Positions 62,826 through 64,000 of a stretch of DNA of 64,000 bases are shown piece by piece; the first letter of the stretch is position 1, and the number at the start of each line of letters is the position of its first letter. The notes under the pieces were generated by a model. The model ran no database searches, had not been told where the DNA came from, and was given only the letters and a program-made list of their open reading frames with translations. Source of the DNA: an uncultured Eubacterium sp. (GTDB lineage Bacteria > Bacillota > Clostridia > Peptostreptococcales > Anaerovoracaceae); the NCBI GenBank assembly GCA_900543485.1, contig UQRM01000012.1, forward strand, positions 9,586 to 73,585, given 5' to 3'. The position numbers were made by a program, and so were the translations under genes.

Positions 62826-64000
62826 ATGGAAAAACGGTCTTTAAAAGCTAAGGAGATGGTGCTCCAGGGAAACGAAGCCTGTGCCAAAGGCGCCCTTTAT
62901 GCGGGATGCAGGTTTTTTGCAGGATATCCTATAACGCCGTCTACAGAAATAATCGAGATGATGTCAGGTGAGATGTACAGAGCCGGCGGAGCCTTTATCC
63001 AGATGGAGGACGAGATAGGTTCGGCCTGCGCTATCATCGGAGCCAGATGGGGCGGGAAAAAAGCTATGACAGCCACATCCGGGCCCGGATATACGCTGAT
63101 GCAGGAGGCCATAGGCTTTGCAGCGGTGACGGAGACACCTATAGTGATAGTCAATGTACAGAGGGGAGGCCCTTCCACAGGACAGCCGACCCTTTCGTCA
63201 CAGCAGGATATATACCAGGCCAGATACGGCAGCCATGGAGATTATGAGATAATAGTGCTGGCGCCGTCATCGGTGCAGGAGATGTTCGATTTTACCGTGA
63301 GGGCTTTCGAGCTTTCGGAACAGTTCAGGACGCCGGTCATCCTGCTGGCTGACGAGGTTATCGGCCATATGAGAGAGAAGATAAAGGTGGAAAGCGGCTC
63401 CAAGGATATAAGAAGCGTAAAACAGAAATATGTAGTCTCGCCTCAGGCTGACTTTTTTCAGGGAAAAAACACTACGGTAGAAGGCCAGCTCCACGATGAA
63501 CAGGGAAGGCGTATAGGTCATCTGGCCGGAAGGAGCGGAGAGTTCATCAATAGCATCAACAGGAAGATAGCTGATAATGTGGATGTTATAGCCAGCATAG
63601 ATTCGTATTTTATGGAAGATGCCGATGTGGCTATCGTCGCCTACGGCTCCGTAGTGAGGCCTGCTCTCAATGCTGTAAAGCTGGCGAGGGGAGTCAAAGA
63701 TGAAAGGATCACCTCAAAGCTGAGGGTTTTCAGGGATCTGTTCAGGAAGGGCGTCCAAGAGACTCTTCACACCGATTACAGTCACCTTAAGGTGGGGCTG
63801 GTAAAGATAAATACCGTGTGGCCGTTTCCGGAGGAGCTGCTGAAGGAAGCTACGAAAGATGTGAAGGCCGTCATAGTTCCCGAGATGAATGTGGGGAAAT
63901 ACTGCAGAGAAGTGGAACGGGTACTGAAGGATAAAGTCGTGATACCGATGCCCAAATGCGGCGGAGAGATACATACACCTAGCGTAATATTGGTTAAAAT
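62826..64000 (+). CDS. korA: 2-oxoacid:ferredoxin oxidoreductase alpha subunit (KorA-type), 3' end cut by window
   Basis: 391 codons are present and the frame is open to the window edge. GAGAGGAT precedes the ATG. Recognisable blocks: GNEACAKGALYAGCRFFAGYPITPSTEI, FIQMEDEIGSACAIIGARWGGKKAMTATSGPG (pyruvate/oxoacid-contact region), VNVQRGGPSTGQPTLSSQQD, and the C-terminal AIVAYGSVVRPAL and INTVWPFPEE. It belongs to the 2-oxoglutarate or branched-chain 2-oxoacid:ferredoxin oxidoreductases, which make acyl-CoA, CO2 and reduced ferredoxin. Between LARGVKD and KVGLVKINTVWPFP there are ~35 extra residues compared with usual KorA. Beta and gamma subunits probably follow outside the window. Confidence 0.9.
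   Translation, partial: MEKRSLKAKEMVLQGNEACAKGALYAGCRFFAGYPITPSTEIIEMMSGEMYRAGGAFIQMEDEIGSACAIIGARWGGKKAMTATSGPGYTLMQEAIGFAAVTETPIVIVNVQRGGPSTGQPTLSSQQDIYQARYGSHGDYEIIVLAPSSVQEMFDFTVRAFELSEQFRTPVILLADEVIGHMREKIKVESGSKDIRSVKQKYVVSPQADFFQGKNTTVEGQLHDEQGRRIGHLAGRSGEFINSINRKIADNVDVIASIDSYFMEDADVAIVAYGSVVRPALNAVKLARGVKDERITSKLRVFRDLFRKGVQETLHTDYSHLKVGLVKINTVWPFPEELLKEATKDVKAVIVPEMNVGKYCREVERVLKDKVVIPMPKCGGEIHTPSVILVK

Overview
The window reads as chromosomal DNA of a strictly anaerobic Clostridia-type Bacillota. Supporting signs are strong GGAGG-type ribosome binding sites, frequent TTG/GTG starts, sigma-A promoters with 17-nt spacers, heavy AGA/AGG and ATA codon use, a FeoA-FeoB fusion, a class I lysyl-tRNA synthetase, a C_GCAxxG_C_C protein, an ornithine-racemase-type enzyme, a 2-oxoacid:ferredoxin oxidoreductase and group II ECF transport. 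The family is not certain; something near Eubacteriales family XIII/Anaerovoracaceae is a guess. There are no rRNA or tRNA genes, no CRISPR array, no intact insertion sequence and no prophage.

Layout. 1-4.7 kb: end of rdgB, a YihY membrane protein, FeoAB, and serA on the minus strand. 4.8-7.8 kb: two 5'-truncated genes (AraC-type regulator on minus, hydantoinase B on plus) butt together at one point near 6445, which looks like a deletion junction or an assembly join. 8-16.7 kb: ABC-class ATPase, acetyltransferase, then serC-apgM-dac-uvrC. 16.8-21.6 kb: a sigma-54 module on minus (PAS-AAA+ activator, YtcJ-type amidohydrolase, APC permease) with a good -24/-12 promoter and palindromic upstream sites. 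22-27 kb: DUF1292 protein, then an FAD oxidoreductase / C_GCAxxG / acyl-CoA ligase / amino acid racemase operon. 27.3-32 kb: two beta-helix surface proteins, the second behind a promoter whose spacer contains a run of 14 G. 32-39.3 kb: HAD phosphatase, greA-lysS(class I)-asnS, a zinc-ribbon membrane protein, rarA. 39.5-40.5 kb: guanidine-I riboswitch plus an SMR exporter pair. 40.56-47.5 kb: cobalamin riboswitch, transcobalamin-C-like lipoprotein, EcfT, an EcfA-EcfA-S fusion and a wall-anchored alpha/alpha-repeat protein. 47.6-53.7 kb: nuclease-like protein, an array of 34-nt palindromes, AraC regulator, EF-G-like GTPase, RadA. 53.9-62.4 kb: CoA-acylating aldehyde dehydrogenase with a GntR regulator, then a new-looking HTH regulator divergent from an amide-catabolism-like operon (creatininase-like, SSS symporter, small membrane protein, RraA-like, nitrilase). 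62.8 kb to the end: korA, cut by the window edge.

How genes work together. serA and serC lie 6 kb apart on opposite strands but carry the same promoter box (TTTAC-N9-GTAAAGTGRTATAAT), so serine synthesis is probably co-regulated. The B12-riboswitch cluster resembles a bacterial counterpart of intrinsic factor/transcobalamin capture feeding an ECF importer. The 58.4-62.4 kb operon pairs a sodium symporter with three hydrolase/aldolase-fold enzymes, two of which have lost residues usually needed for catalysis or metal binding. The two most unusual DNA-level signals are the poly-G promoter (likely phase variation) and the TGCC-N-GGCA palindromes found at two convergent gene ends.
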